Positions 22,321 to 32,947 of a stretch of 64,000 bases of DNA are shown here, piece after piece. The position numbers were made by a program, and so were the translations under genes. The notes beneath the pieces are model-generated. The model was given only the letters and a program-made list of their open reading frames with translations. It did not search any database and was not told the DNA's origin. Every line of letters starts with the position of its first letter. The first letter of the stretch is position 1. The DNA is from Ilex aquifolium (lineage: Eukaryota > Streptophyta > Magnoliopsida > Aquifoliales > Aquifoliaceae): the NCBI GenBank assembly GCA_951799425.1, contig OX637393.1, forward strand, positions 31,546,244 to 31,610,243, in the 5' to 3' direction.

Positions 22321-22808
22321 TTAGTAATGACCACTAGTACATATATAACAAACAATTTAGAGGTGAGAGGACTTACAGTCAGTGATGCAATCATCATTCT
22401 TTTTTGTGGCAAAATTTGTTGAGCTCATATTTCATCTCGTTGAGAAATTACTATTTAAAATAGAAAAAAATTACTATTTAAAATAGAAAAAAATTACTTT
22501 TGGGTTAACACATTTTTCTTTTTACATTTAATCAGGTTTTGTGGGGTTACAAAATACAAACTATTCTTAAAAAATGACCGAAGACAACTATATAATTGTT
22601 TTAAAAATATGGGATAGTGTATTAGATAAAAGACATATTATTTTTGATAAATATTTATACAAGTCAGAACATTGACATTTGTTTTAATTAATTCAAATAT
22701 AAAAATATTTATTTTTGGAGGTTAGTGGACCTTAAGTTTTTTGAAAATTAAAATGAACAAGAGCAGTAAAATCTCATATTGGTACATATGTAGCGCATAC
22801 GAAAAGTT

Positions 22809-22831
22809 GGGGGGGGGGGGGGGGGGGGGGG
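22809..22831 (+). repeat. Homopolymer run of 23 G
   Basis: G23 seen directly, followed by CAAGTGCCC. Such long runs are unstable and error-prone, so the exact count may be wrong. Confidence 0.85.
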
Positions 22832-22878
22832 CAAGTGCCCTCTCTCATCCATGAGTGGCTCCGCACTTGGGTGAACTT

Positions 22879-23417
22879 GCTAGACCCACGTCAAAAATGA
22901 TTCAGTTTTGGGTGAAGTATATTAACTCATTTATTAAACGTCGACCTGTTTACGATTTTTGTATTATTGTTTTGGCATTATCTGATATTTGGAAGTTAGA
23001 GTAACTACTTGCTGAATGAAACTAACACAATTACAGCTGCTAAACGTATGAAAAAATTTAAGGTTGATGCTTGTTTTGTTTTTGGAAAAAAACAATACTA
23101 TAAAATTCTCCGTGGATTTGAATAATTAAAGAAATTGTATAGAACCTATAAACGGAGACGTTCTTCACACAAAAAACAAAAAACTTATGCCTAAATTGTT
23201 ATGACAAATGAGTCGAACGGTTGTAATGGTGGCAGGTGAAAAGATTTTCTGTGTGAACCTGAATAGACCCTAAATGACTCATTTATTTGGCGGGTGACAA
23301 GAGTCATGTCGGATAACCCGTTTAATATACGAGTCATGCTTGATTTTGAAATTTACATCTATTTAATAAAAAAATTATAGATACGACATAAACCTGCATA
23401 ACTTGACACTATTATGA
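22879..23417. other. Unassigned AT-rich repeat, right part
   Basis: No credible ORF. It contains words typical of non-autonomous repeats (AACTCATTTATTAAACGTCG, GGATAACCCGTTTAATATAC) and probably continues the repeat at 21209-21312. Confidence 0.3.
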
Positions 23418-23720
23418 GGGGAATTCTACGGTACCGACTTCGGTACTGTACCGCCGGTTATTATTTTTTTGGTAAAGTTACAACTCAAAAAGAAGAAGTT
23501 ACAACTGATTAGGGGAAGTCTATGATCGATCAAGGGTCCACAATCGATCACAGACACACATGATCGATCATAAACTTTCCCTGAACAGTTGTAATTCTCC
23601 TTTTTGAATTGCAACTTGACCTTTAAAAGCTGTAAGTTACACTTCAAAAAAATTATAACTTAACCTGAAATTGTTGTAATTGACGGTACGATACTTTCTT
23701 CCGTACCGTAGACTTTCCCC
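23418..23720. mobile_element. 303-bp MITE with long inverted ends
   Basis: Left end GGGGAATTCTACGGTACCG, right end (reverse complement) GGGGAAAGTCTACGGTACGG; the similarity extends about 35 bases through a second GTACCG. The interior has several GATCGATCA palindromic words (23521-23576) and repeated 'GTTACAACT'-like words in both orientations. No ORF of note. The target duplication is unclear, so the superfamily is open. Confidence 0.65.
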
Positions 23721-24849
23721 GATTATCAAGTCTATTAGAAAGTAAAAAGATTAAATAATGAAAAAAAGGACCACAAGTCCATAGCTGACATCTTTTGAGT
23801 CACACGGTAAGGTAGGAATTTTTTGGTCCAAAAGGACAATTGTAAGAAGTTTGTCTTAATGAAAGAAGTTAGTTTTCATAATTATTCTAACATCACAGCA
23901 ATTTAGGGTGTTCTTGTATTTTTTGGATCAATTATCAATAATTTAAAAATATTATTTTTGTGAAAAATTTCGAGCAGGCTTTAATGACATCTTGATCAAA
24001 CGGTATCCGAATGCTCTGAAATATAAATATGTTATAGTATGTATAAAAATAAACTAATCTGAAAAATTTCGTAACAAACGACCTAACGATGCGAGAGTTT
24101 TATTTTTCCAAAATTTTAATATTTATAATTAAAAAACGTCGCACCAGTCGTTGACGCCCTTATTTCTGTCATACGTCGATAAGAATGGAAAGTATAATGG
24201 TATGGCAGATTTTCAGTAAGTTGTAATTTTTTGTACTTTCCATGTCTTCCAAGGAATTTGGGTACTTGCAATGGTTAAGTACACCATTCAGGAGGCATAA
24301 ACAGATAGAATATAAGTAGGAAACATGTGGTGTCAGTAGACCCACGTTTTTCTTTTCACAATCACAATTGCACTTTGAATTTCCTTGCATAAAATACAAA
24401 GATGACGTTTGTTAGGCAGAAACTCCAAGTTGGATGTTTGCCATTCATAGGCATGGGTTTGTATTATTTGTCAAAACAAAATGCATAAAGTAATCCTCCT
24501 TTATTGAATGATTGGGTTGCTTGAGAAAGAATTGATTATGGACCATTACACTTAATTATGCGATAGAATTGTTTTGTTGTTTAAAATTTTAAAAAAGAAA
24601 TAAATGCATGATTATTTATGTAGTTTATACATATTCTATATAAAATAATGTTGACATGATGGATACGCTAATTGTATTTATTTTGTTATTTAGTATGATC
24701 TAAACTAGAATTTCATATCTAGTATTATTTAAATTGCATGTTTTTTTTTTTTTTGATTTAAAGTGGAAAAATGCATGAGATGAAATTATCCATGATCAAC
24801 TATGCCTAGAGATACTAGATTTAGTGTGAGTTTTATTTTGTTCGATGTT
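23721..24849. other. Unassigned intergenic AT-rich DNA
   Basis: No coding sequence or LTR ends that I can support. The part from about 24580 may already be the 5' untranslated leader of the copia element that follows. Confidence 0.4.
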
Positions 24850-25053
24850 AGGAACCAAAATTTCGCTCATTAATTAAATTAAGTATTAATAATAATCACT
24901 TGTGGCGCGGAAGATGATTGAGAACTTATTGAATTTCGATTCTGCGACTTGTGAAAGTTATTAATACTTGAATTTAGATTTTTGTGGCAAAATTCTAAAA
25001 TATGTTGTGCTAATATCTCATATACATTGTCTTTGCATGTAGATTAGATTATA
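24850..25053 (+). other. 5' leader of copia element 5, LTR and PBS not found
   Basis: AT-rich DNA leading into the gag ATG at 25054. I see neither a TGGTATCAGAGC-like PBS nor a copy of the 3' LTR (30306-30781) upstream, so the 5' end is deleted or too diverged. Confidence 0.35.
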
Positions 25054-28000
25054 ATGACTACTAAAAGAATAGTGGTTGAATTAACTAAGGGTGACAAATG
25101 GAACGACGATAACTATGACATATGGTGCCGTAAGATTCGATTTGTCCTGTATGAGCAACAAGTCTTGGGTACCCTTGACTCTATTCTGCCAAAGCTTAAG
25201 CGACTTCAGACCCGCCAAGATCAAGAGAATTACCAATCTTGGCGGAATAAGGATCTATTTGCGTGCTATACCATGTAAGCGAGCATACAAGTTGACTTTA
25301 TTCCTAAATTTGAGAATTATTCCACTGCTGACGCCATGTGGAAGACCCTCAAAGATAAGTTTGGTATTACTTCTCTCGTTAGGCTTCGTGGTTTGACCAT
25401 GAGGTTTGACTCATTTCAAAAGAAGCCAAAGCATTCAATTAAATAACACTTGAGGGCTATGGCCTCTATGATATGGATTTAGGCGCTGCTGGACATGTGT
25501 TGAATGATGAAGAGCAAGTTCAAACTGTACTTCTCTCCCTTCCACCATCATGGGAGTATATGAAACAAAACATGATGCATAATGAGAGTGTGAAAACATT
25601 CGAGAATGTATTGCGTCACCTTGAGCTTGAGGCTGAGCACTTGGAGGCTACCAAATGTGAGAGTGGCTCTTATGTGTCTAAAGTTGGCTTGCGCAAGACC
25701 TTCGGGTCCAAGCGCAAGCGCGGTGGGAATAGGTCTGATACTCAAATTGGGGCTAATCATTCTATGTATAATAAGCACAAGTAGGGAAAAAGAGCTGACA
25801 AGAAGAATAAAGCCAAGGTATCTGCTATAACTGCAACAAAAAGGATCATTTCACTCGTGAATGCACTGAGCCGAAAAAGGTACTCTAGTTCTGTCTCTCT
25901 TATTGATTATTTAGTTACTAGTCAATTTTTTATTGCTCACTCTCCTAACTCGTGGATTGTAGACTCAGGAGCAACATACCACATAACGAGACACATATTC
26001 GGATTTGTGGAGTACTATCGAGTTCTAGCTGGAAACAAATGAATTTACATGGGGAATGAGACCAGTGCAGATGTGCTTGGGATTGGCACATACAAACTAT
26101 AATTGCGACATGGGCGCACTCTATACCTTCATGATGTATTATATGCTCCAAGAATCCGACGAAATTTGTTGTCAGTTACTAGCTTAATGAGACTAGATTT
26201 TGTTTTTCATTTTGAAGGCCATCATGTTGGCATTTATAAGGGAACTATATTTTATGTAACTGGTTATGCCATAGATGGTTTTATTGTATTAGATATTGAT
26301 CATTCTAGTAATGAAACTTATTCTTATGTTACATCTATGGATCCATTCCTATGCTCTGCTCCCGCTTGCTTTCATGTACACTTTTTACCTCTTCCCTATA
26401 ACCCATGACATGCCCTACTTTCTATGCCATGCTTCCTCAAGTACTGGAACTAGGCCCTTATGGTCTTAGGTTGACTAGCTTCCGTAGTTGTCCTTCCTTT
26501 CCTTCTCCCCTCTTGTCACTTAAAGGGAAAAAGATGATGTTGATTCTATTAGATGACATGCAAGATTATGTCATATTGGGAAAGATAGAATGAACATATT
26601 AACTAGAGAGGGACTTTTGGGCCCACTGGCTAAAATCAACTTGCTCGCATGTGAAAATTGTCTCGCAGGTAAGGCAACTAGAAAACCATTTGGTAAGGCC
26701 AAAAGATCATCTATTTCATTGCAATTAATAAACTCAGATATATGTGGCCCAATGAATGTGAAGACAAGACATGGTGCATCCTATTTCATCACTTTTATAG
26801 ATGACTTTACGTGCTTTGGTCATGTCTATCTGATTTCTCACAAGTCTGAAGCATTGGATTGCTTCAAATGTTACATTAAAGAGGTTGAGAATTAGTGAGA
26901 AAATAACGTTAAGGTTCTTAGAACTGATCGAGGTCGCGGGTATCTATCTGAACAGTTTAAAGAACTGTGTGAAGAAAAAGGAATAATTAGGCAATTGAAA
27001 ATTTCTGACACTCCGCAACAAAATGTTGTAGTGGAGAGGCGAAATTGCACTTTACTTCACATGGTTAGGTTAATAATGGCGCAGGCTCATCTTTCGATTT
27101 CATACTAGGGAGATGCTTTATCGACTGCTGCCTATATCATTAACCGAGTGCCTTCTAAGTCAATCCCTTCTACCCTATATGAGTTATGAACAAATAGAAA
27201 ACCTGACTTAAGTAATTTACGACCATGGGGTTCAGCTGCTTATATACACAATAATTCTCATAAGTATGGGAAGTTAGGTCCTAGAGGGAAGAAATGCATC
27301 TTCATCCACTATTCTGAGCATTGTAAGGGCTATGTGTTTATTGGTGAATAGCTTGAAGGAAGCATCACTGAATTGAGTCACGAGATGCAGTTTTCCTTGA
27401 AGATGATTTCCCTAGCAGAGGAAATGTGTCTAAAGGAATAGAACTCTATGAGTTAGACGATCCCCAAAGCGATATACCCACTAGCTAGGTAAAGACTAAG
27501 AAAATAGTTTTGTCACCTCCTAGGGACAGTGGGAGCTATATATTCAATGGGGAATTAGTTTCGTTGGATATAGATCCATACAACACAGAGTTGCATAGAA
27601 GCAAGCGTGAAACCATCCCTCGACTTCATTTTTAGATTGAAGGAAAAGTTTTCATGGTTGCGCTGCATGATGATGCAGAACCTAAAAATATTAAAGAGGC
27701 TCTATCAACACTTGCTAGTAATGAGTGGATATCAACAATGAATGACGAGATGAAGTCAATGAAGGCTAATCAATTCTGGGACTTGGTTGACCTATCGTTT
27801 AGGCGAAAAGCTATTGGGAACAAATGAGTTCTCAAAATTAAGCGCAAGGCAGATGGATCCATAGAAAGGAATAAGGCTCGCCTAGTGGCAAAAGGTTACA
27901 CCTAGAGAGAAGGTGTAGACTACGAGGAAACTTTTTCTTTAGTTGTAAAGTTTACCTCAATTCTCATGATTCTAGCCATTGTTGCACATTTGGATTTAGA

Positions 28001-29270
28001 ACTATATCAAATGGATATTAAAACTACATTTCTTAATAGAGAACTGGATGAAGAGATCTACATGGATCAACTTGAGGGCTTCATGGTAGTGGGTCAGGAG
28101 AACAAATTTTGTAAACTCCAACGATCCATCTATAGCTTGAAGCAATCATCCAGACAATGGTATCTGAAATTTTATCGAGCTATTGCTTCTAATGAGTTTA
28201 CAATGATCGATGAAGACCATTGTGTATGTTAAATGGTCTACATATAGCTTCTTGATATTGTCATTGTCTGTTGACAACATTCTATTGGCTGGAAACAATA
28301 AAGAGATGATTGCCACCACTTAAAGGTGGTTGTCCTCAGCATTTGAGATTAAGGACTTGGGCGAAGCAAGTTATATGCTCAGAGTTAAGATCCTAAGGGA
28401 TCATTTTAAGAAACTTCTTGATTTGTCTCAAGAGACTTACATTAAGAAGGTTCTTGAACGATTTCAGATGCAAAATTACAAACCCATAGATACTCATGTA
28501 GCGAAAGATGAGACCCTAAGCCTAAAGATATTGCCTAAGAATTCTAAGGAAAGGCAAAAGATGGCTCGTGTTCCCTATTCTAATGTTGTAGGTAACTTAA
28601 TGTACACAATGATGTGTACTCGTCCCAATATTAGCTATGTGATTGGCTTGATTAGTCGTTTTTAGTCAAATCCTAGGTTAGCTCATTGGAAGAAAATGAA
28701 AATGATACTACGATATTCAAGGGGACTTCGGATTATATATTAGGCTACCAGTCTCTAGATTTGCAGATGGTTGGTTATAGTGATGTTGATTGGGGTGGTG
28801 ATATAGATGAACACAAGTCCACATCAGGATATGCTTTCTTACTTAATGGTGGAGCCATTACATGGAGTAGCAAAAATCAATCAAGAATATCCTTACCCAT
28901 CATGGAAGCAGAATATGTGGCTTGTTTTGCTGTTGTACAATAAGTTGTTTGGTTAAGAAGGTTCTTTTAACATCTTGGAGTTGTCACACATGCCTTGGGC
29001 CCAGTGACAATTCATTGTGATAGTATGACTGCATTAGCTTATGCTAAGGATCCTAAGTATCATGGAAGCACCAAACATGTAAATTTAAGATATCATTACA
29101 TTAGAGACATGATTGCACAAAAGGAAATGATCCTAAAGCACATACCTACAACCTAGATGGTTGCAGACCCCCTAACAAAGCCTATAGCTAGAGATACGTA
29201 TATGGCTCATGTTAGAACTTTAGGAGTTTGTAGGTATTATTATGTGCTAGAGATTGTATAGATCACATAG
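25054..29270 (+). pseudogene. Copia element 5 gag-pol, heavily decayed
   Basis: Domain order is complete but broken by at least ten stops or frame changes. Gag from 25054 (DNYDIWCRKIRFVLYEQQ; LLSLPPSWEYMKQNM near 25530). Protease WIVDSGATYHITRH near 25955, catalytic Asp kept. GAG-pre-integrase ACENCLAGKATRKPF near 26650. Integrase SDICGPMNVKTRHGASYFIT, then TDRG at 26920 and an 'NVVVERRN'-like motif near 27025. RT YQMDIKTTFLNRELDEEIYM near 28005, SIYSLKQSS, and an active site read as SVDN near 28270 instead of YVDD. RNase H YSDVDWGGDIDEHKS near 28780 and MEAEYVA; the tail ends ADPLTKPI near 29165. The changed YVDD and the stops make it inactive. Confidence 0.88.
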
Positions 29271-30305
29271 TCATTTGTATTGACATTATTTGGTATATTA
29301 ATACATGGTTTATTTGAAAATATATGTTATATTGCTTGATTACCTTAGTATTTGAGAAAACACACACATTAAGTATGTCAACAGGCGTGATTGACTCATT
29401 CACACGAGCAATCGCCTTTGACACTTGAGATGGTGAGCAAAGATGAGATACTCTAGAATATAGTATCACTCTGTTTTGTATACAGAATGAGATTTGACAT
29501 TTGAGGATCGATAATGGACAAAACTTCATGCCCATTGTACATGTGTTTTGTTGATTAGCTAGATGCAAGATATAGAGAACTCGGGTTAGACACTTATAGA
29601 GTAACTAGACTAAGATCTGTAAGGTGTTTGAGTATGACATACTCTCTCATTAGGTTCGAGACACTCCACCGTAGCATGTATTTCATACTACATGTGCTTG
29701 GCAACCAATGAATCCCGGCTTCCTCATTGTGTGAGTCCACTTTGTCATTTTTACATGACTAGGTTATTTTATATAACTAAACATTCTATGTACTCTCTAA
29801 CTTTTGACTATGTCATAAAGTAAAAGAATTAATGCTCAGCTACTTTGGCATGTTAGTTACGGCCATGAGTGATTTGGCCTTCTGGGACATTGTTGGGAAA
29901 ACACTTAATTCTAAACTAATTGACATGAGGGCGAAATGAAGGTCATTTGGAACATCCCGCTATATATTCACTATTGACAACTTTGGACACTAGTTCAAAT
30001 AGTGACAAAGTGTAAATGTATAGGTGAAAACTTTGAGGGGTTAAGCATACTCTTATATTATGAGGGGTTAGAGATGCTTGAACTAGTGTATCCGAATGGG
30101 TCTAGAGTACTTGAGACACCATTTTTAATTTTATTTTTAGGGTTAATGTCTCTATGCTAGCTCTGTAGGGTTTCTAATGTAGAGCTCCCAAATTGCAAGT
30201 GTGCTCAGTAGTCGCACGATCCATTAGCCTGTATGAATTGACGTTGATGTATATAATGGATTGAGAGAGATGACAGTGTCGTGCCTACCATGAACGAGTG
30301 GGAGA
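29271..30305 (+). other. Copia element 5 long 3' untranslated region and PPT
   Basis: About 1 kb between the RNase H end and the 3' LTR, without a credible ORF. It ends GAGTGGGAGA directly before the LTR, a typical copia polypurine tract. The length is more than the usual copia spacer. Confidence 0.6.
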
Positions 30306-30781
30306 TGTTAGATGTTAGGTTTGGGTCATGGACCTAAACTATGGTGCCCATGATGGGTCGACCCAATTAGAAAATGCCTAAGAGGAATGACCTTTCGAGG
30401 TGTCCTTTATCATCCAAAATACATGTCTGTTAAATATTAACAAACATGTATCTGCAGGATATATCTATTTATGACACTCATTGGTTGCCTATATAAATCA
30501 AAGACAATCCAATAGAAGCCACACCTTAGATAATTAATATGACGTATAGACTCTCCTATTCTCTTTCTCTCTCTCCCTACATAACGTTGAAAGGTTTTTG
30601 TGCTGTGAAAATACGGTGTTGATTCATCTTATTTAACAACACCATACTGCTTGAACAATCAAAGAAAAGACAGTTTTTCAAATTCTAAAGTATGTGGAAC
30701 ATCATTCAAAGATTTTGGGATTAAAGCGAATAAGGTATGTCTTTGATTTTATGCTTCTGCAAGAATATACGATTCCCAACA
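30306..30781 (+). repeat. 3' LTR of copia element 5
   Basis: It starts TGTTAGATGTTAGG after GAGTGGGAGA and ends GATTCCCAACA. A TATA box (TATAAAT, 30492-30498) and pyrimidine-rich sequence follow inside. Length 476 bp. The following five bases are GGACC; no partner can be checked. Confidence 0.85.
30492..30498 (+). promoter_or_regulatory. TATA box of copia 5 LTR
   Basis: TATAAAT in the middle of the LTR, at the expected U3/R position. Confidence 0.45.
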
Positions 30782-31267
30782 GGACCTAATAAGTTAAAAG
30801 TGTACCATTATTTTTGAAGTTTTTCTTTCCCATCTAAAATGCATTCGCTCTCTCCTCACTCTTCTGCCCCATTCTCTCTCTCTCTCTCCTTTTTCTTCCT
30901 AAATTTATATCTCTTCAATCTCTTTCGTCCCAGCTCCAAATCAAACCCTAAAACTCTCTCGGAGTCCTTTCACACTAGCGGGGGTAGAGGTTTGATTTCT
31001 CTATTTTGCAGAGTCATTTTCTTCCTTAGGTCATCCTAATGAAAGCTTGTTTAGCTTTATTCTTTTCCTTTCTTCTCGTCTATAGGTGTTGGTTATTAAA
31101 GTAGCAATCTCTTCTCCCTTGTTACGTCATCAATCTAGGAAGTTTTCTATAGTGTTCATCCATCTGGTCTTGCAATTATTTGTTTTATTTCTTTCTTGCT
31201 TGCAGGTCTTGAAGTGTTTCGTTTGATTCATTGCGGCTAGTTTGCTGGAGCTGTTCTTCCTCAGTGG

Positions 31268-32300
31268 GTGTGTGGTCTACTAGATGCTAACATGGATGAG
31301 GAGATGCAACAACTGTGGAGAAACTTTACACTTTCGGAGGAGGAGAAATCATGCTGTAGTATACTTGACCATGGAGATGGTGCCCTATTGGAGAAAAGCA
31401 GACTATGTGCATTTGGTAAAATGATGTCTGTGAAGCTTTACAATAAAGCAACTTTAAAAAATACAATGAGAATAGTTTGGAATAATATCAAAGTGGAGTT
31501 TATAGAGGCTGGTGACAATTTATTCCACATCCAATTTAATAATATGCTGGACAAAAATAGAATCCTTGAAGGTGAGACACGGTCTTTTGATAATTAATTA
31601 GTATTGTTAAAGGAGTATGATGGAACGATTCAGGTGTACAATGTATCATTTAGTTGGTGTCCTTTCTGGGTCCAAATCTACAATTTGGCTTTGAATAGAA
31701 TGAATCAAGTAACTGGACAAATTATAGGTAATATGACAGGATGCTATGTGGAATTGGATTTGAAGAAACGAGTGGTATGGGGGGATGATTGAGAGTTCGA
31801 GTGAACATTATATTGATAAACGTCTCCTTAGAGGAATAAATCTTATGATAGTAGAGGGTTCAAGCCTTACGGTGTTTTTCAAGTATGAAAGATTGTCGCA
31901 TATATGTTATTATTGTGGTCGCTTTGGTTATGGAGAAACAGAATGTTCTCTAAGTTTTGACTCGGCAAATTCAGCTACGAAAGGGCCGATGCAGTTTGGG
32001 GCTTGGCTAAGGGCCCCCATTGGGCAGAGGTTCGAAGAATATGACTAGTCTTAAGGCCAAAGAAGGCAATTTACAATTGCTTTGGCTAGTGCACCAGCAA
32101 CGTTGGAGAAGACTCACAATCATGTGCCAATGGTGAATGAGCCAAGTAATTTGGGATTGAATTATCCAAATTCCAGAGTCAAAGGAAAATTCCCCTACAG
32201 AGGTCATAGTTTGAAGTTAGAATACGGGGAGAGAGAATGTAGGGAATCTAATTGTGTTTTCAAACAACAAGGCCAATCCTTTATCCAAGAAAAGTGAGAT
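31268..32300 (+). pseudogene. LINE ORF1 (DUF4283 plus zinc knuckle)
   Basis: MDEEMQQLWRNFTLSEEE begins at about 31292. The DUF4283-type RNA-binding domain follows (MSVKLYNKATLKNTMRIVWN, then SWCPFWVQIYNLALNRM after a stop at about 31596). A CCHC_4 knuckle lies near 31895 (CYYCGRFGYGETEC). Stops near 31596, 31790 and 32046 break it. ORF1 coats the LINE RNA and goes with ORF2 downstream. Confidence 0.78.
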
Positions 32301-32947
32301 ATTTATAGAAGGAAAGAATAAGAATGTTGAAAATCCAATCCCGTGAATGAAGGAAATTTAGCTATAACGAAGGTGGTCGATGGCCTTAAGTCTAGAAGAG
32401 AAATTTTTGGGGAATTGATTTTATCAATATCTGGTAAGGTCAATGATAGTTTTAGGACAAAATTCAAAAAGAAGAGGGAAAGAGGTTTCTAGGGATATCG
32501 GTGGTAACCGAAGGCTCTTATTCGGTGGGCCTACAAGATGGGGCTTTAGAAGATTGTGGAAGCCAACCTAATATAACACGTGTCATGGAGGCCCAGTGGG
32601 CTGCTGAGGATTTAATGTATATTCCCATTACATCCTTAGCCTAGCCCATGAGGTTCTCTAAGTTGGGGGAAAAGGGGGGATGCCATTGAGAGGGTTCTTA
32701 GTAAAGATCCGTTAGTTGTGAAGAGATGGAAGAGAAGGCAGAAAGGTTCTTCTGCACCCGCACTGCTAAAGTCCCAAGAGGCTCTCAAAGGCAAATGAAA
32801 ATAAGGTGCTGGAAAAGAATCGGTGGGTCTAGATTTGGAACCGAGTTCAAAGAAAAGAACTAAGGTCAATCCTTGCTTAAGTTCTTTGAATTCTGTTGAT
32901 ATGGAAGATGTAGCAGTGGGAACTGTTCTCCAGTCCCGCTGATCGCC

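Larger units (their letters stand above)
21304..22878. mobile_element. Mutator-like non-autonomous element, 9-bp target duplication
   Basis: The body is 21313-22869. Flanks are GGTGAACCT (21304-21312) and GGTGAACTT (22870-22878), matching in 8 of 9 bases. Ends are imperfectly inverted: left AAGGTGGAGCCAGGA, right (reverse complement) CAAGTGCGGAGCCACTCA. A 9-bp duplication fits Mutator-like elements; hAT (8 bp) cannot be excluded. It encodes nothing recognisable. It contains three degenerate internal repeats and a run of 23 G at its right end. Confidence 0.6.

Noticed and set aside
23521-23580. GATCGATC words as an origin or operator
   Set aside because: They lie within a MITE in plant DNA; plain palindromes, no other support.
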